From the NCBI GenBank assembly GCA_029204225.1, contig CM055113.1, positions 26,279,462 through 26,339,461 on the forward strand: a stretch of 60,000 bases of DNA, written 5' to 3'. The translations under genes and the position numbers were made by a program. The stretch is from Diphasiastrum complanatum. Lineage: Eukaryota; Streptophyta; Lycopodiopsida; Lycopodiales; Lycopodiaceae. Shown here piece after piece: positions 9,923-22,788 of this stretch; the first letter of the stretch is position 1; each line of letters begins with the position of its first letter. A model generated the notes under the pieces. The model saw only the letters and a program-made list of their open reading frames with translations, ran no database searches and was not told the origin of the DNA.

Positions 9923-10849
9923 ATCATCAAAGGTTAAAAGTTGGAACGAGTGAGTCTCACGTCGAGGACTTTTGAACAAGACACGCGTTGATTCGATATT
10001 CCGTTGGAAGAGGCTGATATCGCTTCAGCGCGCGTGAATGATTATGATCAGGGTGTCAAAAACCAAGTGCGCATTGAATCGATATCGCATAAGAAGAGGA
10101 TGATATCACATCAGTGCACGAGAGGAGATTGTCCTCTTGTGAAAGTATCTGCTTGCAACTCTCTGTTCTGAGGTGCACACCTCTTTCTTAGCTGGGTTTT
10201 TTTCTTGGAAGTAAAGGTTGTATCGTTTCTAATTCGAAATTTGGCCTTTGTAAAACTCTCAATGATTTCTTGGTGGGATGTATTATGTGAATCATCATCA
10301 TGCACAATCCAATTGAATCCATAACATGAATTCACATTCTTGTGAGCACTCGCTTTCATCAAACTTATATCATAATCTAGCACGCTAGCATCGATCTTGG
10401 TATTTTACTATTCTTCTCAGTAAACGCTTTCAAGAAAATTGATCGACAATCATTTAAGCCTTCTTGAATGTCAATCACGCATCCACAATTCAGTTTCTTT
10501 CTAGCATCCTTCTTGACAACAAAAAAAAATGTCACATTCTCATCAAAGTCCATCACTTCGAAGCTTCACTTATAATTATAGTCAATCTCAACAAAATTGT
10601 CCAATTCACTGATTATAGTTCCTTCTCTATTGAGTTTCTTTGCATTCCCTTTGACTCTACTACACATATTTTCTCCCCAACACTTATAAAAATAAATTTC
10701 ATCCAAAGAGATCAATGGGGCAAGACAGAACTCAACAATAGTGGCAATGTGCCTTGATAAGTTAGTTTTAAGTTGATCATAGTCTATTAGTATCATTTAT
10801 TTGTGATGTAATATTAATCTCATGATATCATCAATACAAGCATCATCCA

Positions 10850-10960
10850 CAACCGATCGATGTTTTCTTCTAGAGTGATTTTTGAAAACATTGAAAGGCT
10901 TTGTAAGGCGAAGGGTAAGGCCTAGGGCAGCATCGTGGAAGGGTGGCTAGTGCAAGAATT
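10850..10960 (+). pseudogene. CACTA DUF4218 fragment
   Basis: The sequence TTTTGAAAACATTGAAAGGC, then GTAAGGCGAAGGGTAAGGCC, then GTGGAAGGGTGGCTAGTGC, is a diverged copy of the FMKTLKGFIRRRARPE-KGWLVQE region at 5350-5480. Stops and indels interrupt it. The (GA)n tract follows. Confidence 0.65.
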
Positions 10961-11071
10961 CATAGTCTCTACCATGGAGGATCATCATATTCCTCGTGGT
11001 TTGGGAAAAGAAGAATGAAAAGAAGGATGATCTGTGTCTTTTTGGGAAAAGAAGGATGATTTGTGTTTTTG

Positions 11072-11072
<1 letters not shown>

Positions 11073-11155
<83 letters not shown>

Positions 11156-11159
11156 GGAG
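11073..11159. repeat. (GA)n microsatellite
   Basis: About 87 bases of GA with a few breaks near the right end. The inverted partner copy has only a short (TC)n tract at 47115-47136, so the tract length differs strongly between the two copies. Confidence 0.95.
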
Positions 11160-11377
11160 AAATTTGTAAGGGGATGCCATTTTAAAGTTAGCCATATCTA
11201 ATAAACTACTAACATGCTTAACTAGTACTTTTATGTATTTTACATGTTCAACACATCTTGACATATATTATCAATCTAATAAACCACTCACATGCTTAAC
11301 TAGTACTTTTATGTACTTTACATGTTCAACGCATCTTGACATATATTATCGATCAAAATTTATTTCACTGATACCTT

Positions 11378-11690
11378 TTGTTATTTTTTTTTAAGTACAA
11401 AAATACAATATGCATGGATGACATTTTGACTGTGAAGTCACGACAAATATTACTCAAGGGAGTTGACCAAGCACAATATTGTGGGATGGTCAATGATATC
11501 TTGGAAATTGGATTTAGGCAATTCAAACTTTTTATATTTGATGTAATTGAAACTATTTAAGATTATTTGTAATGGTCCTGATGACATGCGGCGAAAGTTG
11601 AGGACAACTATTTTGTTATTGACTCCACTAAGCATTGGACATTATTAGTCAAGTGATAAATTTGTAATTCCTTAACAATGTGAGCAAGTA
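11378..11690 (+). pseudogene. CACTA DUF4216 fragment
   Basis: The translation gives a QYCGMVNDILEIGFRQFKLF run followed by FIFDV, matching the DUF4216 block at 6118-6420. It then decays through stops but keeps recognisable words (TTGTTATTGACTCCACTAAGC). The inverted partner lies at about 46640-46950. Confidence 0.7.
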
Positions 11691-12915
11691 CATAAATGTG
11701 TTCAATTCCAAGTAGTCACAATTATTGCCCTTTTTGTGTTAATTAGTTAATCTTCTATATATAAATTGTATATGTATATATGTACTTCAGCTCAAGCAAT
11801 TATAATATGCACTACTTTATTGAATGTGTGCTTCTTTGTGGACTACAAGAGACCGTAGGCATGCAATTTAGTAGGTGCAAAAGTTGTGCATGTGATGATT
11901 TTTATGGCAAGTGAAGAATGAAGTGATGATTGCAAATACTTTGTTTGCAAAATTATTGCTCATGAATGCTTGAAAGATATTGTGATGCGAGAGCTTGATA
12001 GTATAGTAAAGTGTGGTTTGAATGATACTCACATCTTTTCCTAACATTTTTATAACATGTTACAAGGAAGAGCAATTTGCCATACACTAACATAAATAAC
12101 CTAATGTGTACAAACTCCCATATTAATATGAACATAGATTATAGTTGCCCACACCTAAATTTGGGCATCCTTGGGTATTTCTTTCTTTAAAAACTCTATT
12201 TCCTAGTTGGCACTTGTTATAAGGTCTTTTTTGAATTGAAAACTATTCATGGGTTGGTTGATGAGGATTCTTTTGAACTAGCTACCCAATGCTCTATAAG
12301 TTTATTAGAAGCTCTCAAATATATGGACATCCAAGTCCTATCCTAACGCCTTCCAACATGGGACTTATTGCTAGAATAGAAGTCAATTAGAAATTTATAT
12401 ATAAAATGCAGACTAGACAACTAAGATATGGACAACGTCATGACTCCTAATTAGCTAATTACTTTATCAACATTTGGGGGGGCTTGAACTTCAATCAAGC
12501 ACAGTAGGAATGACTCTTTCAAATTTCCCGTCTACAGAAGTATTTTTAATTTGTGGACTACAAAAGGATCATAGGTATACAATTGATTGCTGGTTGTATT
12601 GTATGTGATGATTTTATGGCAAGAAAGAATGAACCGTGGATCGTGTAGTTAGTGGATGCTTCAGCAATTTGGCAATGATAGAAGTTGATAGCGATCAACA
12701 TCCTTTGAATGATACTGTTTTTCGAAATCAGATAAAATATTTGTAAGATTTTGTGCTTATTTTGTGTGTTAGCCATATATTATAAGATGTTGCATACAGT
12801 GTTTTCTGATATGTAGTGGTAATGCAACAAATCTATGTAGATGTAGATGAATTGGAATGTAATGTCCTGTGCAAATTTTGTTATGTTTCCTAACACTATG
12901 TTGTTAATTTTTAGG

Positions 12916-13313
12916 AAAGAAGATATAACAATAAAATCATTTGAGGGCATGATTGCATAAACCTTCAATTGCCCCATATAAATTGTGAACGCGGAAAACC
13001 AACATGAAGTAGGAAATTCGCCTCTAGCGTTTTTTATAGGTCGAGCTTTTCAGGGTACGTTTCTGTGCGACAAGCACGACTTATTTGGAAAAAAAAATTT
13101 GTGAGTGCGGTGCACTCCACTGCCTTGAGGCCAACACTCTGATGGACATCGTTGACAAGAATGAATGAATGGATGCCGTATGAATCTTCTGATTGAGCAG
13201 GAGTACATATTGATGGCATTATCCAACACCAAATTCCAGTATGCAGAGCACGCATCGGTTAGTGTAAACGCAAGGCAAGTGGCAATGTCATTCCGGCTCT
13301 TTCAATATTTAGC
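12916..13313. other. Spacer between duplicated block 1 and the chitinase gene
   Basis: No gene is visible. From 13123 (CACTCCACTGCC) the sequence matches 51351 onward, so this marks the left edge of duplicated block 2. The stretch 13123-13313 is the 3' flank of the chitinase gene. Confidence 0.6.
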
Positions 13314-14270
13314 TTAGGTAGAGAGAAAAGAAGCCACGGCCTGCTCCGTGCTGAAGCCACTTCCTTTGTCATTGTCCACGTTGAAGATCATGATGCCTGG
13401 GATGGTCAACTGCTGGGCGGCTCCAATGAAGTCGGATCCCTGCAGTCCTCGGCCAGCCGCCTCCACGCTAGGTAGCAGCTTGCTAGCATCGAAGCTGCCA
13501 GCCACAGTGTTGTATCTGCTTATGAAGTCGGATTGCGATGCCAAGCCATCAGCATAGAACTGATAGTTCACGTAGTCTATGGAGGAGCCGAAGTTGGCAA
13601 AGAGGTCTGCGTAGATGGAGATAGTGGCTCCAAAAGGGGCAATGGAGGCTATGGAAATAGTTCCAGAGCTCTTGAGCTGGGAGATGAGACCACCGATGCA
13701 CGTGGTGAAGGTGGCAGAGGTGGGGAAGTTCTCGTAGTCGACGTCGACGCCGTCCAGCGAGTACTGAGAGACGAGGTTGGAGATGGAGCTGACTGCATTG
13801 CTGATCCAAGTGTCGGTGCTGGGGGGGTCGTACCAGTCGACATTCCTGGCGGTGCCGTCCGAGAGGAATTGGGAGAAGCCTGCGAGGCTGACAAGAAGCT
13901 TGACGTTGGGATTGCTCTGTTTGAAGCTCTGTGCAGACTGAGGAGTGAGACTGGAAGCCCAAAAGGCATTGAAGTTACCATTCTGAGTGTTGCCCGATGC
14001 GTCTGCATCGATGGCGAAGGACAGCGGTAAGATGTATTGTAGGGAGGCAGAGATAGGGAGATCCGTGAACTGTAGGTCTGATGCTCCAGAGGCGCCAATG
14101 TAATCTACGATGAGGTTGCCGTGGCTGGATTGGAGGAGTGCACGACCTCCTGCCCCAGGGAACTGTCTGAGCGCATAGGCCGCGTTGATGGCCATCATAC
14201 ATAGTATCATCAGCAGCACAGGTTGCATAGCTGAAACCCGGGGAAGTTGAATTCCTCGCCTCTGTGCCAT
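13314..14270 (-). CDS. GH18 chitinase-like secreted protein
   Basis: A 318-residue single-exon frame. A hydrophobic signal peptide is seen from Met15 (MQPVLLMILCMMAINAAYA), so Met15 (codon at 14226-14228) is as likely a start as Met1. The mature part shows the GH18 barrel order: NLIVDYIGA (beta1), VKLLVSLAGF (beta3), then the active-site motif LDGVDVDYENF with DxxDxDxE at residues 173-180 and the proton-donor Glu at 180, then DYVNYQFYADG, and IPGIMIFNVDNDKG near the C-terminus. Length and motifs fit the plant family that includes tulip bulb chitinase, narbonin-like and RuBisCO-associated proteins. The complete catalytic motif favours an active chitinase over a storage lectin-like relative. 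The family hydrolyses beta-1,4-GlcNAc polymers outside the cell. A frameshifted second copy lies at 51552-52457. Confidence 0.88.
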   Translation of the reverse strand: MAQRRGIQLPRVSAMQPVLLMILCMMAINAAYALRQFPGAGGRALLQSSHGNLIVDYIGASGASDLQFTDLPISASLQYILPLSFAIDADASGNTQNGNFNAFWASSLTPQSAQSFKQSNPNVKLLVSLAGFSQFLSDGTARNVDWYDPPSTDTWISNAVSSISNLVSQYSLDGVDVDYENFPTSATFTTCIGGLISQLKSSGTISIASIAPFGATISIYADLFANFGSSIDYVNYQFYADGLASQSDFISRYNTVAGSFDASKLLPSVEAAGRGLQGSDFIGAAQQLTIPGIMIFNVDNDKGSGFSTEQAVASFLST

Positions 14271-14448
14271 CGGAATAATTTCTGAATCAGCGTTTACTAG
14301 AGTAGTGCTGTATGTATATATGGTATGTTGACGAATTGTGGGCTCACAGATGAGACGACGAGGGGATATGAATTATGAGATGGAGCAGAGCAGTGCAGTG
14401 CAGTGAAATTATGCTTGGGAATTTGTGAATGACAGTAGGGAAGAGCAC

Positions 14449-14460
14449 ATTTTATTTATA
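14449..14460 (-). promoter_or_regulatory. TATA box of the GH18 gene
   Basis: On the minus strand this reads TATAAATAAAAT, about 180 bases upstream of Met1 of the chitinase frame. The same box is kept at 52600-52611 before the pseudogene copy. The position suggests a transcription start near 14420 and a 5' leader of roughly 150-190 bases. Confidence 0.5.
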
Positions 14461-15107
14461 TGGGCTCGTGAAGACTTGGGGCAGAGGAATTCGCGTCTAA
14501 TGTTGTGGAATAGAGCAACTAAGTCAGTTGCTTGACTTAGTCTATCCATTATTATACGGGGCGTGTTGAAACTCCCATAAAGAAATATGCACCAAGTTCA
14601 CCTTACGTGAATGAATCTGCATTTGCGACTATTTTTTCAGCGTTAAGGAAAGAGCAAGGGTAGTCTCTTGCATGCGTCTAAGAATAAGAACATATGTGCC
14701 TCAATTTTGTTTTTTCCCAATTGGTTAAATGCTCGTTACCCAACTTGGGCAACATCACCTTTACCGCATTGCTTTTTGGCCTTGCCTTGCAAAAGGCAAT
14801 AAATACTATGTGTTGAGGTCGGTCAACCACGGAGTTTGATACAAAGTCAACGTTAAAGGATATTAATATGTGGTAGTGGTCTTAATTTTTAAGGCTGAAC
14901 CATCATCAATTGAGGGCTACTAAAGAAACATCCATTGTTGCCATTTCAAAATTAGTATGTCGAAGTGCAAATTGCATGAGCAAAAAGCAAAAGCTATTTA
15001 TTATCTTTTGCATGATCCTAAGCAAAGGCAAATTCCGAATGTGATCTGTTCATAAACTTTATAAGTATGTGTGTGTTGATCAGCCAAGTCTAGCATTCTA
15101 TTGTAAA

Positions 15108-15925
15108 GGCAGTAGCTTTCGTGAATGGGCTACAACCACAACAAGTGGCTTTATGAGGTGTAAGAAGAGACAATTAGCGGAGTGTCGCCTGAGGTAGAGG
15201 TTGCAATTACTTGGCAGACGAGTCTGATCAAATTTGAAGCCATTCATAGAACTGTGAATCGTGCAGTACACCTGAAAAGTGGTCCATGTAGACGATCGTA
15301 ATGGTGTCTCATGTAAGAGATCAGGTAAGATGTGTTTTCTTTTGAGTCTATGCACTCATCTTTTTTACTCATGCAATCTGAACATGTAGTGTGGTTTAGA
15401 ATTTTACCTTCTATACGTATGTAGATGCCCAAAGCTTCCAGCTTCAGTATTTGAATGTACAGTGTGTTGTAGAAGATACCGCTTGCCCAAATAGAAAGAA
15501 TTATCAAGAAGCTCTTAGGCAAAATCAAGGTATATTTTTTGACAAATTTTGCCATGTGTGGCAATAAAAAAAGCCATCGCTCTGGAATTTTCTCTGGAGA
15601 TTTGCCACGCATGGCAAATCCCAAAAAAACCATGTCACATGAAAATTGGTTAAATAACAACCGTACGTGGCACTTCCACGCGTGGCTGTGCCATGCCGAC
15701 ATATTTTGGCGCTCATATTTCAAGTTGTAGTTTAAAAAAATTTTGCGTGGCAGTGCCACGCAAAATTAAAATTCTTTTGCCGGACCTCACCTCCAGCCTA
15801 GATTTCACCGGCAGGGTCCTCGGAAAAGTTTTGGTGTGGATATGCCATGCGTGGCAATGCCACGCATAAGAAAAATGTCAAAATCTCGGCTAAGTATCGG
15901 GTTCGTGTGGCAGCGTCGCGTGGCA
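15108..15925. mobile_element. Insertion present only in the left copy, flanked by an about 80-bp duplication
   Basis: The sequence GCAAATT-GAATGTGATC...TAGCATTCTATTGTAAA occurs on both sides (15028-15107 and 15922-16003) in the left copy but only once in the right copy (near 53279-53360). The material between is therefore an insertion or duplication specific to the left copy. Part of it (15286-15534) recurs in reverse at 28296-28528. The rest (15549-15920) is a cluster of TGGCA palindromes. No transposase is visible. Minus-strand frames over it (15244-15759) show no family. Confidence 0.55.
15549..15920. repeat. Cluster of GCCACGC/GCGTGGC palindromes
   Basis: At least five palindromes lie within 370 bases: TTGCCATGTGTGGCAA (15549), TTTGCCACGCATGGCAAA (15601), one at 15668-15692, a perfect 25-base one at 15741-15765 (TTTTGCGTGGCA and its complement around one G), and one at 15841-15868. 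A broken copy follows at 15905. Confidence 0.75.
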
Positions 15926-16050
15926 AATTTTGAATGTGATCCGTCCATAAACTTTATAAATATGTGTGTTGATTAGCTGCCGGGTCTAGCATTCTATCGT
16001 AAACCCTAAACCCAGAAAATTGTATATTGAAGGAGAAAAATTGTCAAAGT

Positions 16051-16051
<1 letters not shown>

Positions 16052-16116
<65 letters not shown>
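16052..16116. repeat. (TC)n microsatellite
   Basis: 65 bases of TC. The matching site in the right copy (53410-53442) has 33 bases, while the flanks are nearly identical. Confidence 0.95.
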
Positions 16117-16120
<4 letters not shown>

Positions 16121-17280
16121 CATGATTTTCAGAAATTGAGCATCTGAAGCAACATGCTCTTGGAGCTGATCTTACTTAAAAAATGAATCCCCACCTCTAG
16201 ATGTCGTAGGGATAATATTGAGTGATATATATCTTCAATAATCATATATGCAAAGATTACTGAAATATTTTGACCACTTAAGCCATGTGATGGACGTACT
16301 TGTGAACATGCATCAAAATCTCTTCTTGCTTTTTTTTATCCCTCTAGTTTTAACTAATGCATGAAAATGTTGAAGAGCACTGTTTAAATCGACTGTAGGT
16401 GGAGTTACCCTTGTTGCAAGGGCCTGTTGAGGGTATGCATGTCTTGTCGAACGAAGAAAATTGAAGCTAACCAATTATTTTGTGTTGAGATTTGTGTGTT
16501 GAATTTTCAACTTCAAGAGTAGTTCACTCTTCGGTTGATGGAACCATCATCTAGATGCCACTTGTAGATAGTACCGCTTCTTCTGGAACATTGATCTTAT
16601 AAGAGCCAAGTGAGTAGCTAGTACCCGACTAATGATTGAATATGATTATTAATAGGCCCTGGTATGGAGCGGAGCGTGTTATTCCCGTCTTGTATTTAGT
16701 TCAATATTCTGGTTGTACCAAGATTATAATGCGTAAACTGAAATGAAATTTGGGTGTACATTTCTAAGTAACTTGAAATACTGGCAACGTGGCCAGTGTT
16801 TTTACATAGTCTGCAGAAATACCCGAAGTTTCACAACAATGTCATCTTTTTCACATTTTTCACCTATCGGGAATTGCGAGTAAATATGCAGAGTCGCATG
16901 TTTTGCATTTTCAAAGTGCCTCAAATGTTAAGGAAATGACTATGGAAAAGCGTGGGGCAACCCTAAATCAGATTTAAGGACACTGTCAGGTTTTTCGCAA
17001 AATGCTGACACTGTCGCCTTTTTGCGACACCTTTGCCTGTGGCAATTTTAGTTCATTTTTGCAGAGTGACAATTTTGGTTCATTTATGCAGACAGACTGT
17101 TTACGGCCAATTTCCACCACTTATCAGCAATCAATTTATCAGAAAAAACTGGATCAATGTCAGCGGATAGTAGCCAACTGGCGATCGCATTTGACGACCT
17201 AATTTCTTAGTATATATAGCTTTTCATATTCATACATTATCAAAGAAACTCAGAAGAAGCATTTGAATAGTTAGCTCTCT

Positions 17281-17317
<37 letters not shown>

Positions 17318-17880
17318 CTGCGAGCTTGAACACTCTTGAGCATTCTAGCTCACGTCTTAGAGTTGTTTTAGAGATTGCTATTGCGTTACTGCTTATTATC
17401 ATTGCGCCTTTTTTAGACTTTCATTTTAGCTGCTAAGAGATAGCATAGAGTACGTGGCTTTGATCCGCAATTTATTGTACTCATTAACTTCTGTTTCATT
17501 TTCATACTAAATCAATACTATCTTTTATTGCGTTCAGCTTCGTCTCAGAATGTATGCGTTTCTATAGTTCTTTGCGACTAATTATTTGTCTAGTGATTTG
17601 CAACAAATCATTTGTCTGATAATTCAATGCATTATTGTTTGGCTATGTAATCACTGAAGTATTGATGATTTCAAGGCTAGTTACTATAAGATCAAACGTG
17701 ATTTATATTACTATTGTTTTGTTTGAAATTGGTAGGCGTAGTCATGCATAGAGAAAGAGAAAGATAGTTAATTCCGCTGCGCACGAAAAGATTTCTTTCT
17801 AGACATTCGAATTATTTTCATTCAAGTTCATTTCTTTTCGAGTTCGACCTATCCTTCACACACCTATCTTTCACGCAATT
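16117..17880 (+). other. Leader region of the first Copia element
   Basis: No coding region. A TATATATAGC box lies at 17211, followed by a short (CT)n tract (17284-17313) and T-rich sequence up to the first gag-like frame at 17881. It probably holds the LTR and leader of the decayed Copia element, but I could not fix the LTR ends. The right copy lacks about 17112-17430, which includes the TATA-like box. Confidence 0.4.
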
Positions 17881-20600
17881 ATGACATTGCATTCAAGCTT
17901 GCCCTCTACATATGAGAACTGGGTGATGATGATATCGACACACTCAGATTTAACTCTTACTAGAGTTATCACTATGTTGCTGCAAGAAGACAATAGAATA
18001 AGTCAAGACACTTTGTCTATTTCCTCCTCTCAGGCTCTATATGTCAACAAAGGCTCTAAGCGATAGAAGCAGAAAAGCTTCAAGAAGGTTGCAATGAATC
18101 AGAAATAGACTCAAAGTCAAGAACAATCATCAAATCCACAGTCGAAGAAGAAGATGTTTTGTATGTATTGCAAGCGCACTAACCATGAAATCAAGGATTG
18201 CTGAATTCTCCAAGTGAAGAATGCAGCCAAGCAACTTGATCAACAAGGAAACGCAGTTTCATCATCTCCCCAGGTTGAAGTGGATGAAGGCGCATTCATG
18301 GTCAAAGATCAAAGTGCAAATTTGGATGATTCATGGTTTCTGGATTCTAGAGCAACTCAACACATGACCAATCATCGTGAGATTTTCAGCTCCTACATGC
18401 CTTACGGCACGAAGAAATTTGTTCATCTTGGTGACAATAGTACTCACACTACTGAAGCTGAAGGTACTGTAAGATTACAATTCCAGCATAATCAATTCAA
18501 ATTACTATCAAAGGCCTTATATGTTCCGAAACTCTCTACAAATATGTTATTAGTAGGTAGAATTATAGATTTAGGTCATAAGGTAGAATTTGAATCTGAT
18601 CAATGCAAAATTATTGATAGGAGTAATAAGATCCTTGCACTCGGCAAGAGGCAGGATTACTTATATAGATTGGCACATTGTTATTTTGAGTCTAGTCAAG
18701 TCTTGAAAACCTTTGTTCTAGTCAATAAAGCATTACTATGGCATCATCACTTAGGACACTTGAATTATGCATATGTGTTGAACATGTCCAGACAATCCGT
18801 GGTTCTTGATCCCGACTATCCTTCTGGTAAGGTCGATCTCCCTGTCTATCATACCTGCATCTTTGGAAGGTAGGCTAAGATTCCTTTTAGATCAAACCAC
18901 AGGCATGTAGCAAAAGATCTATTAGATGTTGTTCATATAGATATATGTGGACCTATGCAGACTCCTTCATTTCTAGATGCAAAGTGTTTCATTACTTTTA
19001 TTGATGAATTCTCTAGAAGAAGAACTGTTTATTTCATTAGATAGAAATGAGAGGCTTTCATCAAATTCAGACAATTCAAAGAGCATGCTAAGAATCAAAC
19101 TGGAAAACGAATCAAAGCACTAAGTTCAGATAACGGGGGAGAATACATCTCCACCGAACTCAAGGAGTATTGCCTTAACAACGACATTGAGCAACAATAC
19201 ATTACCTCCTATTCGCCTCAATCAAATGGTCTTGCTGAGAGAAAGAACAGAACCTTAGTTGAATCGGCAAAGTGCATGTTATCACATGCAACACTTTCGA
19301 AGTCCTTCTGAGCTGGATTGTTTCAACAACAACCTATATTCAAAACAGATGTCCTACTAAAGGTCTCTCAGACAAAACACCATTCGAAGTTTGGACAGGT
19401 TCCAGACCTTCTTTATCAAACTTACGAGTTTTTAGATGTACTGCTTTTGTGCAGATTCCTCGTGATCTCAGAAAGAAGCTCAACTTCCAGAGTACCAAAT
19501 GTGTTTTCATCAACTACACTACGTCAGATCAAGCTACAACTTGTTTGATCCCATCGAGTTGAAGATATTCACTAGTCGGGATGTCATCTTCATTGAAGAT
19601 CAGTCTCAAGACCTCAAAGGAAAAGGAAGTCTCCATGTAGCCGACCTATCAGATTCTCTTGACACATTGAACTTTCCAGTTCCTCAGTTAACTATTCCCA
19701 TTGAAAGTCCAAGCTCTTCTTCTTTTGACGAACAACAAATCAACGGTGAATTAGAAGTTGATGATGTTACATATCAACAACTACAGTATGATGGAAATGA
19801 TCAACTTCCTCTATTACCCAGAAAATCATCAAGGACTAGCAGATCACATGTGAGGTATATCAACAAGTCTGCAGCCTATCTTGTTTAGGAACCGATGTCT
19901 GTCCAAGAGGCACTCAGTCAGCTCGATTCAGATGTTTGGAAAGAAGCTATGGATTAAGAGCAGTCATCTCTTATCAAGAACCAGACATGGACAATTGTCA
20001 AATTACCTGCTAGCAAAAACGTAGTTGATTACAAATGGATTTTCAAAGTCAAGTACAATGCAGATGGAAGCATCAACAGGAGAAAGACACGACTTGTTGT
20101 CAGAGGATTTTCTCAGGTATACAACGTCGATTACACTAAGACCTTCAGTGCAGTAGTCAAGGATTCTTCTATCTGACTTTTGCTATCATTTGCCACTGCA
20201 ACAGATTTGGAAATACATCAAATGGATGTACAGACAACATATCTTAATGGAGTTATTGAAGAAGACATTTACATGGTGCAATCATGTGTGTAAATTCCAT
20301 AAGGCAATTTATGGCTTGAAGCAAAATTAATTACAAGTTAGCTCTCTCACCAATGAAACCAGGTCTCAAATTCTCAAAGGACCAGTGTCCCCAAACAATT
20401 CATGAGAAGCAGCAGATGTGTGAGTATTCTTACCATTCTATTATAGGATCTCTTATGTATGCCATGATCTGTACCATGCTAGACATAGCTTTTGCAGTCA
20501 GCTCTCTCAGTCAATTTATGACTAATCTTGGTGTAACACATTGGAAGGCTCTTATCAGAGTCATGAGATGAGCCATATATATGAACAACTTCTCTTGTTT
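17881..20600 (+). pseudogene. Decayed Ty1/Copia gag-pol (element 1, left copy)
   Basis: The domains appear in Copia order: a gag end with zinc knuckle CMYCKRTNHEIKDC (about 18158-18200); protease SWFLDSRATQHMT, where the usual DSGA has become DSRA; gag-pre-integrase LLWHHHLGHLNY; integrase with VHIDICGPM, LSSDNGGEY and SNGLAERKNR (19000-19270); then reverse transcriptase start VVDYKWIFKVKYNADGS (20020 on) up to IHQMDVQTTYLNG. Several stops (for example at 18202 and 18871) and an internal deletion near 20290-20340 remove most of the RT core. RNase H-proximal sequence SYHSIIGSLMYAM follows. It cannot code for a working polyprotein. Confidence 0.88.
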
Positions 20601-21070
20601 CTGAGAGGACTCTTGTGCTATTTTTTATGCAAGCACTAGCATTGATCAAAATCGCTCTCACTTTTTGTGCTACATATTCTAATTCATAATGTGCATGTAT
20701 ATGTATTCTATTACAAAAAAATATTTACATTTGGACATGTGCAACTTCAGTTTTCCTCTGCAAGGAAGGCATCGCCTCTACAAATGCCATCTTTCTCGTC
20801 GTCATCCCCCCGATGCTGCCACCAATCCCCACAGCCATCAATACCGTCCCCTCCTCCTATGCAAGTTCTTGATCAAGTTGCTCCTCTTGCTCTTGATCAA
20901 CATGCACATACTTTGTGAAATTTGAATGCAATGCAATCCTATTTTAACTACACAAGTAATTTGTGAAAGTTTAATGCAATGTAATCCTATTTTAACTACA
21001 GACTAGTTTCAACTAAAACCGTACGGTTTGGGAGTTTTGATTAGCACTCTACTATGTTCTTTCTTTTTTT
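20601..21070. other. Spacer between Copia 1 and tandem units
   Basis: No gene is visible. A short tandem duplication of a TTGTGAAA-TT-AATGCAATG-AATCCTATTTTAACTACA segment lies at about 20919-21003. This spacer and the end of Copia 1 are missing from the right copy. Confidence 0.55.

Positions 21071-22788
<1,718 letters not shown>

Larger units (their letters stand above)
10615..12915 (+). repeat. Duplicated block 1, left copy (inverted partner at 45457-47588)
   Basis: This block is found again in reverse orientation at 45457-47588, with long runs of near identity. Examples are the TTGAGTTTCTTTGCATTCCC segment at 10630, the stretch around the (GA)n tract, and the end near TCCTAACACTATGTTGTTAA at 12890. 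It contains broken CACTA pieces and no intact gene. Confidence 0.85.

Noticed and set aside
13533-14098. Long plus-strand and alternate minus-strand frames over the chitinase
   Set aside because: Shadow frames of the GC-rich GH18 gene. The frame at 13314-14270 alone carries the signal peptide and the DxxDxDxE motif.
15244-15759. 171-codon minus-strand gene
   Set aside because: No family match, part of it overlaps the palindrome cluster, and the reverse copy at 28.3 kb does not keep the frame.
15549-15920. CRISPR-like array
   Set aside because: The palindromes are unevenly spaced, differ in length and lie in plant nuclear DNA.
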